Notes under the pieces: model-generated
Databases searched by the model: none
Seen by the model: the letters and a program-made list of their open reading frames with translations, nothing else
Told to the model about the DNA's origin: nothing
Assembly: GCF_003416895.1 (NCBI RefSeq)
Contig: NZ_QVIO01000011.1
Location: 62,585 to 126,584 of the forward strand
Length of the DNA: 64,000 bases
DNA from: Duganella sp. BJB476
Lineage (GTDB): Bacteria; Pseudomonadota; Gammaproteobacteria; Burkholderiales; Burkholderiaceae_D
Reading direction: 5' to 3'
Shown: positions 8,620-16,739 of the stretch, piece after piece
Layout: every line of letters begins with the position of its first letter
Position numbering within the stretch: position 1 is the first letter of the stretch
Position numbers and translations under genes: made by a program

Positions 8620-8916
8620 TTACTGGGCGCTGCTGTCTTTGACGGCCTTGGCGGCCAGTTGCGCCTCCACCTTGGCGGTCTTGCCGCGTGGCGCCACGTA
8701 GGCGACGTCGGTGGTGACTTCGTTCCGCTCCAGCGCGCCGGCCTGGATGGCGGCGAGGGTTTCAGCCTTCACCTGGGCGCGGGTGACCGTGCTTGGAGCA
8801 GACTTGACGTAGGCGATGTCCGCGGTGACTTCGTTCTGCTCTACAGGGCCCTGGGCGAAAGCTGCACCAGCAGCAAGCAGGAGGGAGACCGATGCGATGA
8901 TGGATTTGGCGTTCAT
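8620..8916 (-). CDS. DUF4148 family small exported protein
   Basis: 98 residues with a signal peptide (1-21, ending AAFA). The mature part contains two copies of a short unit, NEVTADIAYV and NEVTTDVAYV, separated by an RAQVKAETLAAIQAG helix. The RAQVKAEL-like motif is the signature of DUF4148, common in Burkholderiales periplasmic proteins of unknown function. AAGGAG lies 7 bases before the ATG at 8916. The gene stands alone, with 147 and 143 bp of flanking non-coding DNA. Function unknown. Confidence 0.88.
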   Translation of the reverse strand: MNAKSIIASVSLLLAAGAAFAQGPVEQNEVTADIAYVKSAPSTVTRAQVKAETLAAIQAGALERNEVTTDVAYVAPRGKTAKVEAQLAAKAVKDSSAQ

Positions 8917-9059
8917 TTTGAAGCTCCTTGTCAGATTAAGTGTGGCACCCAGTTCTGAGTGCCAACCGGCTTTGTGTCGTCGATGGAGTCATATTAGGAT
9001 TAATTTTTCAGATATAAAAGCGCAAATATCCGGTCAAACCAATCCGATTATCTGATCAG

Positions 9060-10058
9060 TCAGTCCTTTTCGCTGTCCAGCACCGCGGTCGAATGCGCGT
9101 CGTAACGGCTGCCTGCGGCGGCGCCGGCCGGCACCGCCTGTTCCAGCCGCGCCAGGTCGGCGGCCGACAGCTGCAGCCGGGTCGAGGCCAGCGCCTCCTC
9201 CAACCGCACGCGGGTGCGGGCGCCCACCAGCGGCACGATGTCCTGGCCCTGCGCCGCCACCCAGGCGATCGCCACCTGCGCCACCGACACGCCCAGCTCG
9301 CCGGCGATGGCGCGCAGCTTTTCCACCAGCGCCAGGTTGCGGTCCAGGTTCTCGCCCTGGAAGCGCGGGCTGGCCAGGCCGCGGAAGTCGGCCTCGCCTT
9401 CGCGCTGCTTGCTCCAGTGGCCGCTGATCAGGCCGCGCGACAGCACGCCGTAGGCGGTGACGCCGATGCCCAGCTCGCGGCAGGTTTGCAAGATGCCATT
9501 CTCGATGCCGCGCGAGATCATCGAATACTCGATCTGCAGATCGGCGATCGGATGCACGGCGTGGGCGCGGCGCAAGGTCTCGCTGCCGACCTCGGACAGG
9601 CCGATGTGCTTGACCTTGCCGGCCTGGACCAGCTCGGCGATGGCGCCGACGGTGTCCTCGATCGGCACGTTCGGATCGAGGCGGGCCGGACGGTAGATGT
9701 CGATGTGCTCGACGCCCAGGCGCTTCAGCGAATACGCAGCGAAGTTCTTCACCGCCACCGGCCGGGTATCGATGCCGATCCAGTTGCCGGCCGGGTCGCG
9801 CAGGGCGCCGAACTTGACGCTGATCTGCACCTGGTCGCGGCCGCCGGCGGCCAGCGCCTCGGCCACCAGCAGTTCGTTGTGGCCCATGCCGTAGAAATCG
9901 CCGGTGTCGAGCAGGGTGACGCCGGCGTCCATGGCGGCGCGGATGGTGGCCAGGCTTTCCTTGCGGTCGGCCGGGCCGTACAGGTCGGACATGCCCATCA
10001 GGCCCAGGCCCAGTTGAGCGACTTGCGGGCCGGTGCGGCCGAGTTTGCGGGTTTGCAT
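9060..10058 (-). CDS. Aldo/keto reductase
   Basis: 332 residues, complete. The AKR TIM barrel is recognisable from LGRTGPQVAQLGLGLMGM, the catalytic Asp/Tyr segment DTGDFYGMGHNE, the Lys in ISVKFGAL and the NADPH-binding C-terminal region VPLVGARTRVRLEE. The strand that usually carries the catalytic His reads YRPARLDPN, so that His is absent, as in a known subset of AKRs. The substrate is probably an aldehyde or ketone and cannot be specified. The gene is divergent from the LysR gene at 10163, which probably regulates it. Confidence 0.92.
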   Translation of the reverse strand: MQTRKLGRTGPQVAQLGLGLMGMSDLYGPADRKESLATIRAAMDAGVTLLDTGDFYGMGHNELLVAEALAAGGRDQVQISVKFGALRDPAGNWIGIDTRPVAVKNFAAYSLKRLGVEHIDIYRPARLDPNVPIEDTVGAIAELVQAGKVKHIGLSEVGSETLRRAHAVHPIADLQIEYSMISRGIENGILQTCRELGIGVTAYGVLSRGLISGHWSKQREGEADFRGLASPRFQGENLDRNLALVEKLRAIAGELGVSVAQVAIAWVAAQGQDIVPLVGARTRVRLEEALASTRLQLSAADLARLEQAVPAGAAAGSRYDAHSTAVLDSEKD

Positions 10059-10100
10059 GATGAATCTCCAGGGTGGTTAGCGAGTGGATTCATTATGCTA

Positions 10101-10120
10101 TTATCGATTGCAGCAATAAA
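10101..10120. promoter_or_regulatory. Candidate LysR operator between AKR and lysR
   Basis: ATTGC-A-GCAAT at 10107-10117 is a perfect dyad inside an AT-rich stretch of the 104-bp divergent region. T10104 and A10116 also satisfy T-N11-A. Position and symmetry fit autoregulation and control of the aldo/keto reductase by the adjacent LysR protein. Confidence 0.4.
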
Positions 10121-10162
10121 TACCGTAAATCCTATTACTTTATTCGAACACAGATAACAATC

Positions 10163-11071
10163 ATGGACCAATTCAAGGCCATGCAGATCTTCAAGGCGGT
10201 GGCCGACTGCAAGAGTTTCACCCAGGCCGCCGAGCAGCTGGACCTGCCCAAGCCCACCGTCACCAACGCCGTGCAGGCCATCGAACAGCAGCTGGGCGTG
10301 CGCCTGCTCCAGCGCACCACGCGCAAGGTCAGCCTGACGGTCGAGGGCGCGCAATACCTGGAGCGCTGCACCGCCCTGCTCAACGACCTGGACAATCTCA
10401 ACGGCCTGTTCGCCGGCGAAGGCCGGCTGCTCAGCGGCGCGGTGCGGGTTGACTTGCCGGAACGGCTGGCCCACCTGTACGTGATCCCGGCGCTGCCGGC
10501 CTTCTTCCAGCGCCACCCGCACATCCAGGTGCGGCTGGGCTCGAATGACCGCTTCGTCGACCTGGTCGGCGAAGGCATCGATTGCGCGGTGCGCGGCGGC
10601 ACGCTGCGCGATTCCACGCTGGTGGCGCGCCGCATCGACTCAATGGAGCAGATCAACGTCGCCTCGCCGGCCTACCTGGCGCGCCACGGCCGGCCGCGGA
10701 CGCTGGAAGACTTGCGGCAACACACGGCGGTCAACTTCTTCTCCAGCCAGAGCGGGCGCGACCTCGACTGGGAATATGTGGATGCCGATGGCGTCGAGCG
10801 CACCCAGGCCATGCGCAGCCAGGTTTCGGTCAGCGGCACCGAGGCCTATCTGGCCGCCTGCCTGGCCGGACTGGGGCTGATCCAGATGCCGCGCCAAAGC
10901 CTGGCGCCGCTGCTGGCCTCGGGCGAACTGGAGGAAATCCTGCCGCAATGGCGCCCCGCGCCGCTGCCTTTAAACATCGTTTATGCCCACAATCGCCACC
11001 TGTCGCCGAGGGTGCGGGTGTTTGTAGACTGGCTTGCTAGTGTTCTTGAGCAACAAACTGTGTCAGAATGA
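10163..11071 (+). CDS. LysR-family transcriptional regulator
   Basis: 302 residues from the ATG at 10163. An upstream in-frame start at 10073 would add residues across the operator region and has no ribosome binding site. The N-terminal HTH covers about 1-60 (FTQAAEQLDLPKPTVTNAVQAIEQQLG, then RLLQRTTRKVSLTVEG), and the effector domain covers about 90-295. The sequence style (QRTTRKVSLT, VRGG, LPQWRPAPLPLNIVY) places it in the large CrgA/DmlR-like group that often represses divergent redox enzymes. Its 3' end lies 28 bp before the M28 peptidase start. Effector unknown. Confidence 0.9.
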   Translation: MDQFKAMQIFKAVADCKSFTQAAEQLDLPKPTVTNAVQAIEQQLGVRLLQRTTRKVSLTVEGAQYLERCTALLNDLDNLNGLFAGEGRLLSGAVRVDLPERLAHLYVIPALPAFFQRHPHIQVRLGSNDRFVDLVGEGIDCAVRGGTLRDSTLVARRIDSMEQINVASPAYLARHGRPRTLEDLRQHTAVNFFSSQSGRDLDWEYVDADGVERTQAMRSQVSVSGTEAYLAACLAGLGLIQMPRQSLAPLLASGELEEILPQWRPAPLPLNIVYAHNRHLSPRVRVFVDWLASVLEQQTVSE

Positions 11072-11099
11072 GGCATTCCTTCTTAACAATCCTTTCCAC

Positions 11100-12764
11100 A
11101 TGAGATACCTACTGTCGATGGCGCTGCTGGCGTTAGGCGTCGGCCATGCCCACGCCGCCGCGCCCAAGGCCGGAAAACCGGTCGAGGCCGCGATTGCGGG
11201 CATCGACGGCGAACGCCTGTTGCAGCACATCACCATGCTGGCCTCCGACGACTTCGAAGGCCGCGCGCCCGGCACGCCTGGCGAAACCGTCACCATCGAC
11301 TACCTGCAGCAACAATTCAAGAAGCTGGGCCTGGAGCCGGGCAACCCGGACGGCACGTATGTGCAGGCGGTGCCGCTGGTGGCCATTTCCAGCCATCCGA
11401 CGCTGAGCTACATCAAGGACGGCCAGAGCAAGCAGCTGACCTTCGGCGACGACTATGTCGCCTGGACCGCGCGCACCGAGAAGAAAATCGAGGTGGCCAA
11501 TTCCGAGCTGGTGTTTGTCGGCTACGGCGTGCAGGCGCCGGAATTCCAGTGGGACGACTACAAGGGCGTCGACCTGAAGGGCAAGACTCTGGTCATGCTG
11601 ATCAACGACCCGCCGCTGCCGGACCCCAAGCATCCCAAGCTGCTGGACCCGGCCATGTTCGGCGGCAACGCGATCACCCGCTACGGCCGCTGGAACTACA
11701 AATTCGAGATGGCGGCCAAGATGGGCGCGGCCGCCGCGCTGATCGTGCACGAGACCAAGCAGGCCACCTATCCCTACGAGGTGGTGCGCAATAGCTGGGG
11801 CCGCGAGAATTTCGCCCTCAAGAGCAAGACGCCGGACCCGGCCTTCCCGGCCATCCCCGGCTGGCTGCAAGGCGACCGTGCGCGCGAGCTGTTCAAGGCC
11901 GGCGGCCAGGATTTCGACGCGCTCAAGCAGCAGGCCTTGTCGCGCAGCTTCAAGCCGGTGCCGCTGGGCGTCAAGCTCAACGTCACGGCGCTGAACGCCT
12001 GGCGCGAAGTCGGCTCGCACAACGTGGTGGGCAAGATCGCCGGTTCCGATCCGTTGTTGAAGAATGAAGTGATCGTCTACAGCGCGCACTGGGACCATTT
12101 CGGCATCGACGAGAGCTTGCCGGGTCCGCGCACGCAGCAGATCTTCCACGGCGCCATGGACAACGCCACCGGCGTCGCCGCGCTGCTGGAGATCGCCCGC
12201 GTCTACAAGGCGCTGCCGGTGGCGCCCAAGCGCACCATCGTGTTCGTGCTGACCACGGCGGAGGAACGCGGCCTGCTGGGCGCGCAATACTACGCACGCA
12301 ATCCGCTGTACCCGCTGAACAAGACGCTGTTGAACATCAACGTGGACGGCCTGAACATGTGGGGCCGCACCCGCGATGTCGAGCTGAGCGGCATGGGCAA
12401 ATCCAACGCCGACGATCTGGTTGCCGCCATCGCGCGCAGCCAGGGCCGCACGGTGCGGCCGGACAGCAACGCCGACTATGGCAGCTTCTACCGGGGCGAC
12501 CAGTTCGAGTTCGCCAGGGGCGGCGTGCCGGTGGTGTATCTGCGCAGCAGTTCCAACTTCATCGGCAAAACTGCCGGCTACGGCCGCGAAAAGCTGCTGA
12601 ACTACAGCGCCCACCAGTACCACACCGTCAACGACACGGTGCAAGCCAAATGGGACACCAGCGGCGCGGTGGAAGACATCGAACTGCTGTTCAAAGCCGG
12701 CTACCAGACCGCCCAGGGCAAAGACCGCCCGCAGTGGAAAGACAACGCCGAGTTCAAGCGCTGA
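11100..12764 (+). CDS. Secreted M28 family zinc aminopeptidase with PA-domain insertion
   Basis: 554 residues from the ATG at 11100, giving a clean signal peptide (1-18, ending AHA-A). The earlier in-frame start at 11034 lies inside the upstream lysR and would bury the signal peptide. The di-zinc ligands of M28 are present: H330 and D332 in SAHWDHFG, D354 in GAMDNATG, E388/E389 in TAEERGLLG, D416 in NINVDG and H508 in YHTVNDT. Residues about 110-270 form the protease-associated domain inserted ahead of the catalytic core. The enzyme should act in the periplasm or outside the cell on N-terminal residues of peptides. It is followed at 21 bp by the inverted-repeat arm of the transposase element. 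Confidence 0.93.
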   Translation: MRYLLSMALLALGVGHAHAAAPKAGKPVEAAIAGIDGERLLQHITMLASDDFEGRAPGTPGETVTIDYLQQQFKKLGLEPGNPDGTYVQAVPLVAISSHPTLSYIKDGQSKQLTFGDDYVAWTARTEKKIEVANSELVFVGYGVQAPEFQWDDYKGVDLKGKTLVMLINDPPLPDPKHPKLLDPAMFGGNAITRYGRWNYKFEMAAKMGAAAALIVHETKQATYPYEVVRNSWGRENFALKSKTPDPAFPAIPGWLQGDRARELFKAGGQDFDALKQQALSRSFKPVPLGVKLNVTALNAWREVGSHNVVGKIAGSDPLLKNEVIVYSAHWDHFGIDESLPGPRTQQIFHGAMDNATGVAALLEIARVYKALPVAPKRTIVFVLTTAEERGLLGAQYYARNPLYPLNKTLLNINVDGLNMWGRTRDVELSGMGKSNADDLVAAIARSQGRTVRPDSNADYGSFYRGDQFEFARGGVPVVYLRSSSNFIGKTAGYGREKLLNYSAHQYHTVNDTVQAKWDTSGAVEDIELLFKAGYQTAQGKDRPQWKDNAEFKR

Positions 12765-12784
12765 CATCTTGCCAAATCAACACC

Positions 12785-12810
12785 GGGGTCAAGTCTGACA
12801 TTCGGACACG
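12785..12810 (+). repeat. REP-type arm, left of RAYT
   Basis: Perfect inverted partner of 13765-13790 and same-orientation copy of the left hairpin arm at 26648. Similarity to the hairpin arm continues imperfectly for about 15 further bases (GCCTCTGCTGTAACTG against GCTCTGCCGTAGCTG), showing the left flank is a degenerate half-hairpin. Confidence 0.85.
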
Positions 12811-12903
12811 GCCTCTGCTGTAACTGAAACAGATCAATCCGGACTGCGGCGGCTTCTGCGTTTTATCAGCGCCGCGCCGCAGCGCACCGACTACATTGCG
12901 GAG

Positions 12904-13761
12904 ATGGTCCGCCCACTCCGACTCGAATTTCCCGGTGCGCTGTATCACGTCACTTGCCGCGGCAACCGACGTGAGGATATTTTTCGCGATCGCGTGGACC
13001 GCCTGGTATGGCTGGAAGAAATGGAACGCGTATGCCGGCGCTTTCATTTCCTGATCCACGCCTTTTGCCAGATGACGAACCACTACCACGTGCTGATCGA
13101 GACTCCCGAAGGCAATCTCGGGCGAGGCATGCGCCATTTGAATAGCGCGTATTCGCAGTACTACAATCGCCGCCACGAATTGGTCGGGCACGTTTTGCAG
13201 GGCCGTTATCACGCCATCCTGGTGCAGAAGGACAGCTACCTGCGCGAACTGGCGCGCTATATCGTCTTGAATCCCGTGCGGGCCAGTGCAGTGGCGGCAC
13301 CCGGTGACTGGGAGTGGAGCAGCTACCGCGCCATGATGGGCGAGGCGCCGGAGGCCGCCTGGATGACGACGAGCTGGCTATTGGCCTGTTTCGGCCCGGA
13401 CCAGATCGCCGCGAGGCAAGCCTATCACCGGTTTGTCATGGCCGGCTTGCATGCGGACAGCCCGCTGAAGAAAGTAAGTTTCCGCTGCATTTTAGGTGAC
13501 GAGACCTTCATTGCCCGCCACAGGGAGTCCGCGCAAGAACCCAGGTCGGCAGAGATAGCACGCGTGCAAAGGCGGGCCCTTGCCCTGTCGCTGGAGGAAT
13601 ATGCCGCAACGTTCGCGCCGCGCGCAGCCGCCATGGCGCAGGCCTATCGGTCGACCGCGTTTTCGATGCAGCAAATCGCCGCGTATTTCGGCGTCTCGGT
13701 TAAAACGGTAAGCCGCGCTGTCGCCGCGTCGGAACTCACCGAGAACCGGCACGACGGATGA
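12904..13761 (+). CDS. rayT: REP-associated tyrosine transposase (RAYT, Y1/HUH family)
   Basis: 285 residues. The Y1 transposase core has the HUH pair H60-Y-H62 (NHYHVLIE) and the catalytic Tyr Y119 in LRELARYIVLNPVRA, a RAYT signature. Residues about 200-280 form a C-terminal region with a helix-turn-helix (MQQIAAYFGVSVKTVSRAV) resembling the DnaA/HTH tails of longer RAYTs. RAYTs cleave single-stranded REP hairpins and are thought to disseminate them within the chromosome. The gene sits inside a pair of REP-type arms, and a full hairpin of the same sequence is found 13 kb away, so the system looks active or recently active. All catalytic residues are intact. Confidence 0.92.
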   Translation: MVRPLRLEFPGALYHVTCRGNRREDIFRDRVDRLVWLEEMERVCRRFHFLIHAFCQMTNHYHVLIETPEGNLGRGMRHLNSAYSQYYNRRHELVGHVLQGRYHAILVQKDSYLRELARYIVLNPVRASAVAAPGDWEWSSYRAMMGEAPEAAWMTTSWLLACFGPDQIAARQAYHRFVMAGLHADSPLKKVSFRCILGDETFIARHRESAQEPRSAEIARVQRRALALSLEEYAATFAPRAAAMAQAYRSTAFSMQQIAAYFGVSVKTVSRAVAASELTENRHDG

Positions 13762-13764
13762 GGT

Positions 13765-13790
13765 CGTGTCCGAATGTCAGACTTGACCCC
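13765..13790 (-). repeat. REP-type arm, right of RAYT
   Basis: Exact inverted copy of 12785-12810. It contains the TGA stop codon (13777-13779 on the minus strand) and the last Gly-Gln-Val codons of the thioredoxin-fold gene, so this repeat has replaced that gene's original 3' end. Confidence 0.85.
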
Positions 13791-15066
13791 GGAGTTTTTG
13801 GAGCTGGGAGTGGTTGCGCTGTTGGTGGGCGTCGGCGCCGGCGGTGTCGATGTCGGCGCGCAGGCCCCGGCGGGCTTGCTCGATGCAGGCGCTGTCTTGC
13901 GGCGCCAGTTCCAACAGGCTGAGCAGGTAGGTGACGCCCCATTGCAGGCGCGTCGCCGGACCGACCGCCGCTTGCCATGCCTTGCCGTACCAGTCCAGCA
14001 CGCCCGCCGCGTCGCCGCGCCGCTTGGCGCTGGAGGCCAGGCTCAGCATGAAGTAGTACGGTGAGTGCGAGCGCGGCAGTTCGGCCAGCAGCACTTGTTC
14101 GGCTTGCGCCGGCAGGCCGGCGTCGTTCAGGGCGCTCACCGCGGTGTTGACCAGCGTATGGCGTTCGTAGGGATCGGTGGATTCGGCCAGCGCCGCTTCC
14201 ACCCGCAGGCGCACCTGCTCCTGCAAGCCTTGCGTCGGCGCCAGCAGGCGGCCCAGGCGCATTTGCAGGCGCGCCGCCGTCAAGCGGTCCGGCGCGCTGA
14301 GCCAGAAATCGTCGGCCCATTGCGCGGCCGTGGCGCCCAGCGCCGCCACCAGTTCTTCACGCCGCGTGGCGAATTTGATCAGGTTGACGCCGCTGTTGCC
14401 GAGGATGTCCATGTTGGACCGCGCCAGCCGCGCGTCGGCAAACACCTTCAGCAGCAAGGCGGCGTTGGCCGCGACGTCGACATCCTTGCCGGCCGTGGCC
14501 AGCTGCGCGTGCAGTTGCAGGCGCATGCCGGCGTCGGCGTCGTCGCAGGCGTGCACCAGCGCCAGCAGCGTCGGCGCGAGCGCGCGCGTGCCCAGCAAAC
14601 GGCCTTCGTCGGTATCCCAGGAATAATGACTCAGCAGCGACCATTCGCCGGCGCTGAGCTTGCGCTCGCCGGACAGGGCCGCCGCCAGCGCGGCCGACGC
14701 CGACGATCCGGCCGCATACACGGCCAGCGCTACATCGAACGCGGCCGTGAACAGTTCGCCGTCCAGCTCGCACGGCAGGCGCGTGATTTCGCCGCCGTCC
14801 GGCGCGTACAGCACCAGCGTCGGATAGCTGCGCAAGCCGTATTGCGCGGCCAGCGCCTGCGCGCCGGCGCTGTCGCCGTCGAGGTGGTAGCACACCACCG
14901 ACGCCGTCCGCTGGACGAACTCGTCGCGCGCAAAAATATCGGATTTGACCCGGTTGCAGGGCGGGCACCAGACCGCGCCCCAGTACAGGAACAGCGGCCG
15001 TTGCTGCGCCGCCGCCAGTGCGAATGCGGTGTCGAGGCCGCCGTGCTGCCAGTCGATCGCCGCCAT
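13777..15066 (-). CDS. Thioredoxin-fold protein with long helical C-terminal region
   Basis: 429 residues from the ATG at 15066, five bases after the folE stop, so co-transcribed with folE. The much longer frame starting at 15528 runs antisense-free but through folE in another frame and is not real. Residues about 10-120 are a thioredoxin fold with active site C34-P-P-C37 (WGAVWCPPCNRVK) and a cis-Pro segment SYPTLVLY. Residues 130-429 are Ala/Leu-rich helices resembling a TPR-like solenoid. No signal peptide is visible, so it is probably cytoplasmic. The last three codons and the stop are supplied by the REP-type arm, so the natural C-terminus may have been slightly longer. A disulfide reductase or chaperone role is inferred from the CPPC. 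Confidence 0.82.
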   Translation of the reverse strand: MAAIDWQHGGLDTAFALAAAQQRPLFLYWGAVWCPPCNRVKSDIFARDEFVQRTASVVCYHLDGDSAGAQALAAQYGLRSYPTLVLYAPDGGEITRLPCELDGELFTAAFDVALAVYAAGSSASAALAAALSGERKLSAGEWSLLSHYSWDTDEGRLLGTRALAPTLLALVHACDDADAGMRLQLHAQLATAGKDVDVAANAALLLKVFADARLARSNMDILGNSGVNLIKFATRREELVAALGATAAQWADDFWLSAPDRLTAARLQMRLGRLLAPTQGLQEQVRLRVEAALAESTDPYERHTLVNTAVSALNDAGLPAQAEQVLLAELPRSHSPYYFMLSLASSAKRRGDAAGVLDWYGKAWQAAVGPATRLQWGVTYLLSLLELAPQDSACIEQARRGLRADIDTAGADAHQQRNHSQLQKLRGQV

Positions 15067-15071
15067 GCCGC

Positions 15072-15638
15072 TTAGTTCTCGCGCGCCAGGGCCAGGAATT
15101 CGGTGCGCATCGCCAGGTTGGGCTGCAACTCGCCGAGCATGGCCGAGGTGACGGTTTCTTCGCCCGGCGTGCGGATGCCGCGGCTTTCCATGCACAGGTG
15201 GCGGCACTTGACGACCACGCCGACCGCCTTCGGTTCCAGCACTTCCATCAGCGCGTTGGCGATCTGCATGGTCATGCGTTCCTGCACCTGCAGGCGCTTG
15301 GCGAAGCAGTCCACCAGGCGGGTCAGCTTGGACAGGCCGACGATCTTGCCGTTCGGGACGTAGCCGACCGTGGCCTTGCCGAAGAACGGCGCCAGGTGGT
15401 GTTCGCAATGGCTGTAGACCGGGATGCCGCGCACCACGATCAGTTCGTTGTACTGCTCGGCGCCGTCTTCGAAGGCTTTCAGCAGCTCGACCGGATCCTG
15501 GCCGTAGCCGGAGGTCCAGTGTTTCCATGCCTTGCTGACGCGCGCCGGCGTTTCCACCAGGCCTGGACGGTCGGGATCTTCACCGAAACTGGCGAGCAGA
15601 CGACGCCAGTCGCCTTCCGAGAATTCTTTTTGAGACAT
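15072..15638 (-). CDS. folE: GTP cyclohydrolase I
   Basis: 188 residues, complete. It converts GTP to 7,8-dihydroneopterin triphosphate, the first step of folate (and tetrahydrobiopterin) synthesis, as a cytosolic homodecamer. Zinc ligands are visible as C78 and H81 in SHCEHHLAPF and C149 in CRHLCMESRG; H80 and H147 are the adjacent conserved histidines. The GKIVGLSKLTRLVDCFAKRLQ stretch is the family signature. The thioredoxin-fold gene follows after 5 bp. nudC lies 69 bp upstream on the same strand. Confidence 0.97.
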   Translation of the reverse strand: MSQKEFSEGDWRRLLASFGEDPDRPGLVETPARVSKAWKHWTSGYGQDPVELLKAFEDGAEQYNELIVVRGIPVYSHCEHHLAPFFGKATVGYVPNGKIVGLSKLTRLVDCFAKRLQVQERMTMQIANALMEVLEPKAVGVVVKCRHLCMESRGIRTPGEETVTSAMLGELQPNLAMRTEFLALAREN

Positions 15639-15707
15639 GATGAAACACCTTTTTTTTACGATTGCCGACAGTATATAGAAATCCGCGGCAGCGCACCCGC
15701 TAAGGCC

Positions 15708-16529
15708 TCAGCCTCCCGGCCGGTTGGCCTTCAGCAGCGCGGCGGCGATCGACACCGTGGTGGTCATGTCCGGCCACTCCGGATCGCCCGGCCCGAACCA
15801 GCGCGCATCGGCGATTTCGGTCGGATCGACGCGGATCTCGCCGTCCAGGTACTCGGCCGTGTAGGCGATCATCAGCGAATGCGGGAACGGCCACGACTGG
15901 CTGCCGAAATACTTCAAATCGCGCACCCGCAGCCCGACCTCCTCGTACACCTCGCGGTGCACCGCCTCCTCGATCGATTCGCCCGCCTCCAGGAAGCCGG
16001 CCAGCGCCGTGTAGCGCTTGTACGGCGCGTTCGAGTGCATGGCCAGCAGCACCTGTTCGCCCTTGCGTATCAACACCATCATCGCCGGCGAGATGCGCGG
16101 ATAGGCGCTCATGCCGCAGGCCGGGCATTGGTAGCAGCGCTCGCCCTCCAGCTGGCGCATCGGCGTGGCGCAGGCGCCGCAATAGCGATGCGTGCGGGCC
16201 CAGTCGGCCAGCTGGAAGGCCCGGCCCGCCAGCGCCGCGAAACCATCGTCCACCAGGCCGAACAGCGAGCGCAGGCCGTGATAGCCATACTCCGGCCCCG
16301 GTAGTTCCGGCTGATCGACCCACGCCAGCTGATAGTAGCGGCCTTCCCACTCGCCCAGCGCGTGGAAGCGCTCCGGCGGCAATTTCAGCGCCGCCACCGC
16401 CTGCCGGTCGGGCAAACCCAGGATTTCGTTGCGCAAAAGCAACTCTCCGCGATGGAACACGAAAGTTAGCGGATAGTCATGATCCCGGGGACGGATCAGC
16501 GGCGTAAATGTGGCGGGCGTCAGCAGCAT
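15708..16529 (-). CDS. nudC: NAD+ diphosphatase / NAD-capped RNA hydrolase
   Basis: 273 residues. A zinc ribbon is formed by C117, C120, C135 and C138 (YCGAC and YQCPAC). The Nudix box runs from G178 to G199 with the catalytic glutamates REVYEEVG. It is followed by SQSWPFPHS (210-218), the NudC-specific version of the SQPWPFPxS motif that distinguishes NADH diphosphatases from other Nudix enzymes. The enzyme hydrolyses NAD(H) and removes NAD caps from RNA. It is complete and probably the first gene of the nudC-folE-trx run. Its start is separated by 210 bp from the start of the divergent giant repeat gene. Confidence 0.95.
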   Translation of the reverse strand: MLLTPATFTPLIRPRDHDYPLTFVFHRGELLLRNEILGLPDRQAVAALKLPPERFHALGEWEGRYYQLAWVDQPELPGPEYGYHGLRSLFGLVDDGFAALAGRAFQLADWARTHRYCGACATPMRQLEGERCYQCPACGMSAYPRISPAMMVLIRKGEQVLLAMHSNAPYKRYTALAGFLEAGESIEEAVHREVYEEVGLRVRDLKYFGSQSWPFPHSLMIAYTAEYLDGEIRVDPTEIADARWFGPGDPEWPDMTTTVSIAAALLKANRPGG

Positions 16530-16739
16530 GGCGGGGAGGGCTCGGGGTTAATCGCAAGACATGATCTTACAGTGTTTCCTAAATGATTATTTTGAGTGGT
16601 GAGTGTGATGACACCGGATAACGCAGAAAACGCGCTAAGTCATTGTTTTCAGGCCAAGATTTAAACCATTTTTGGCCCTGTGCTCTCCGCATGGGGTCGA
16701 TTGGCGGTACTATATATTTCCGTAAGGAGAACACTTAAC

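Larger units (their letters stand above)
12785..13790 (+). mobile_element. RAYT element flanked by 26-bp inverted repeats
   Basis: The transposase gene is bracketed by a perfect 26-bp inverted repeat at 12785-12810 (begins GGGGTCAAG, ends GGACACG) and 13765-13790. The same sequence forms the arms of the long hairpin at 26647-26734, so it is the REP-type element served by this transposase. Together they form a module of about 1 kb. The right arm overlaps and ends the thioredoxin-fold gene on the other strand. Confidence 0.85.
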
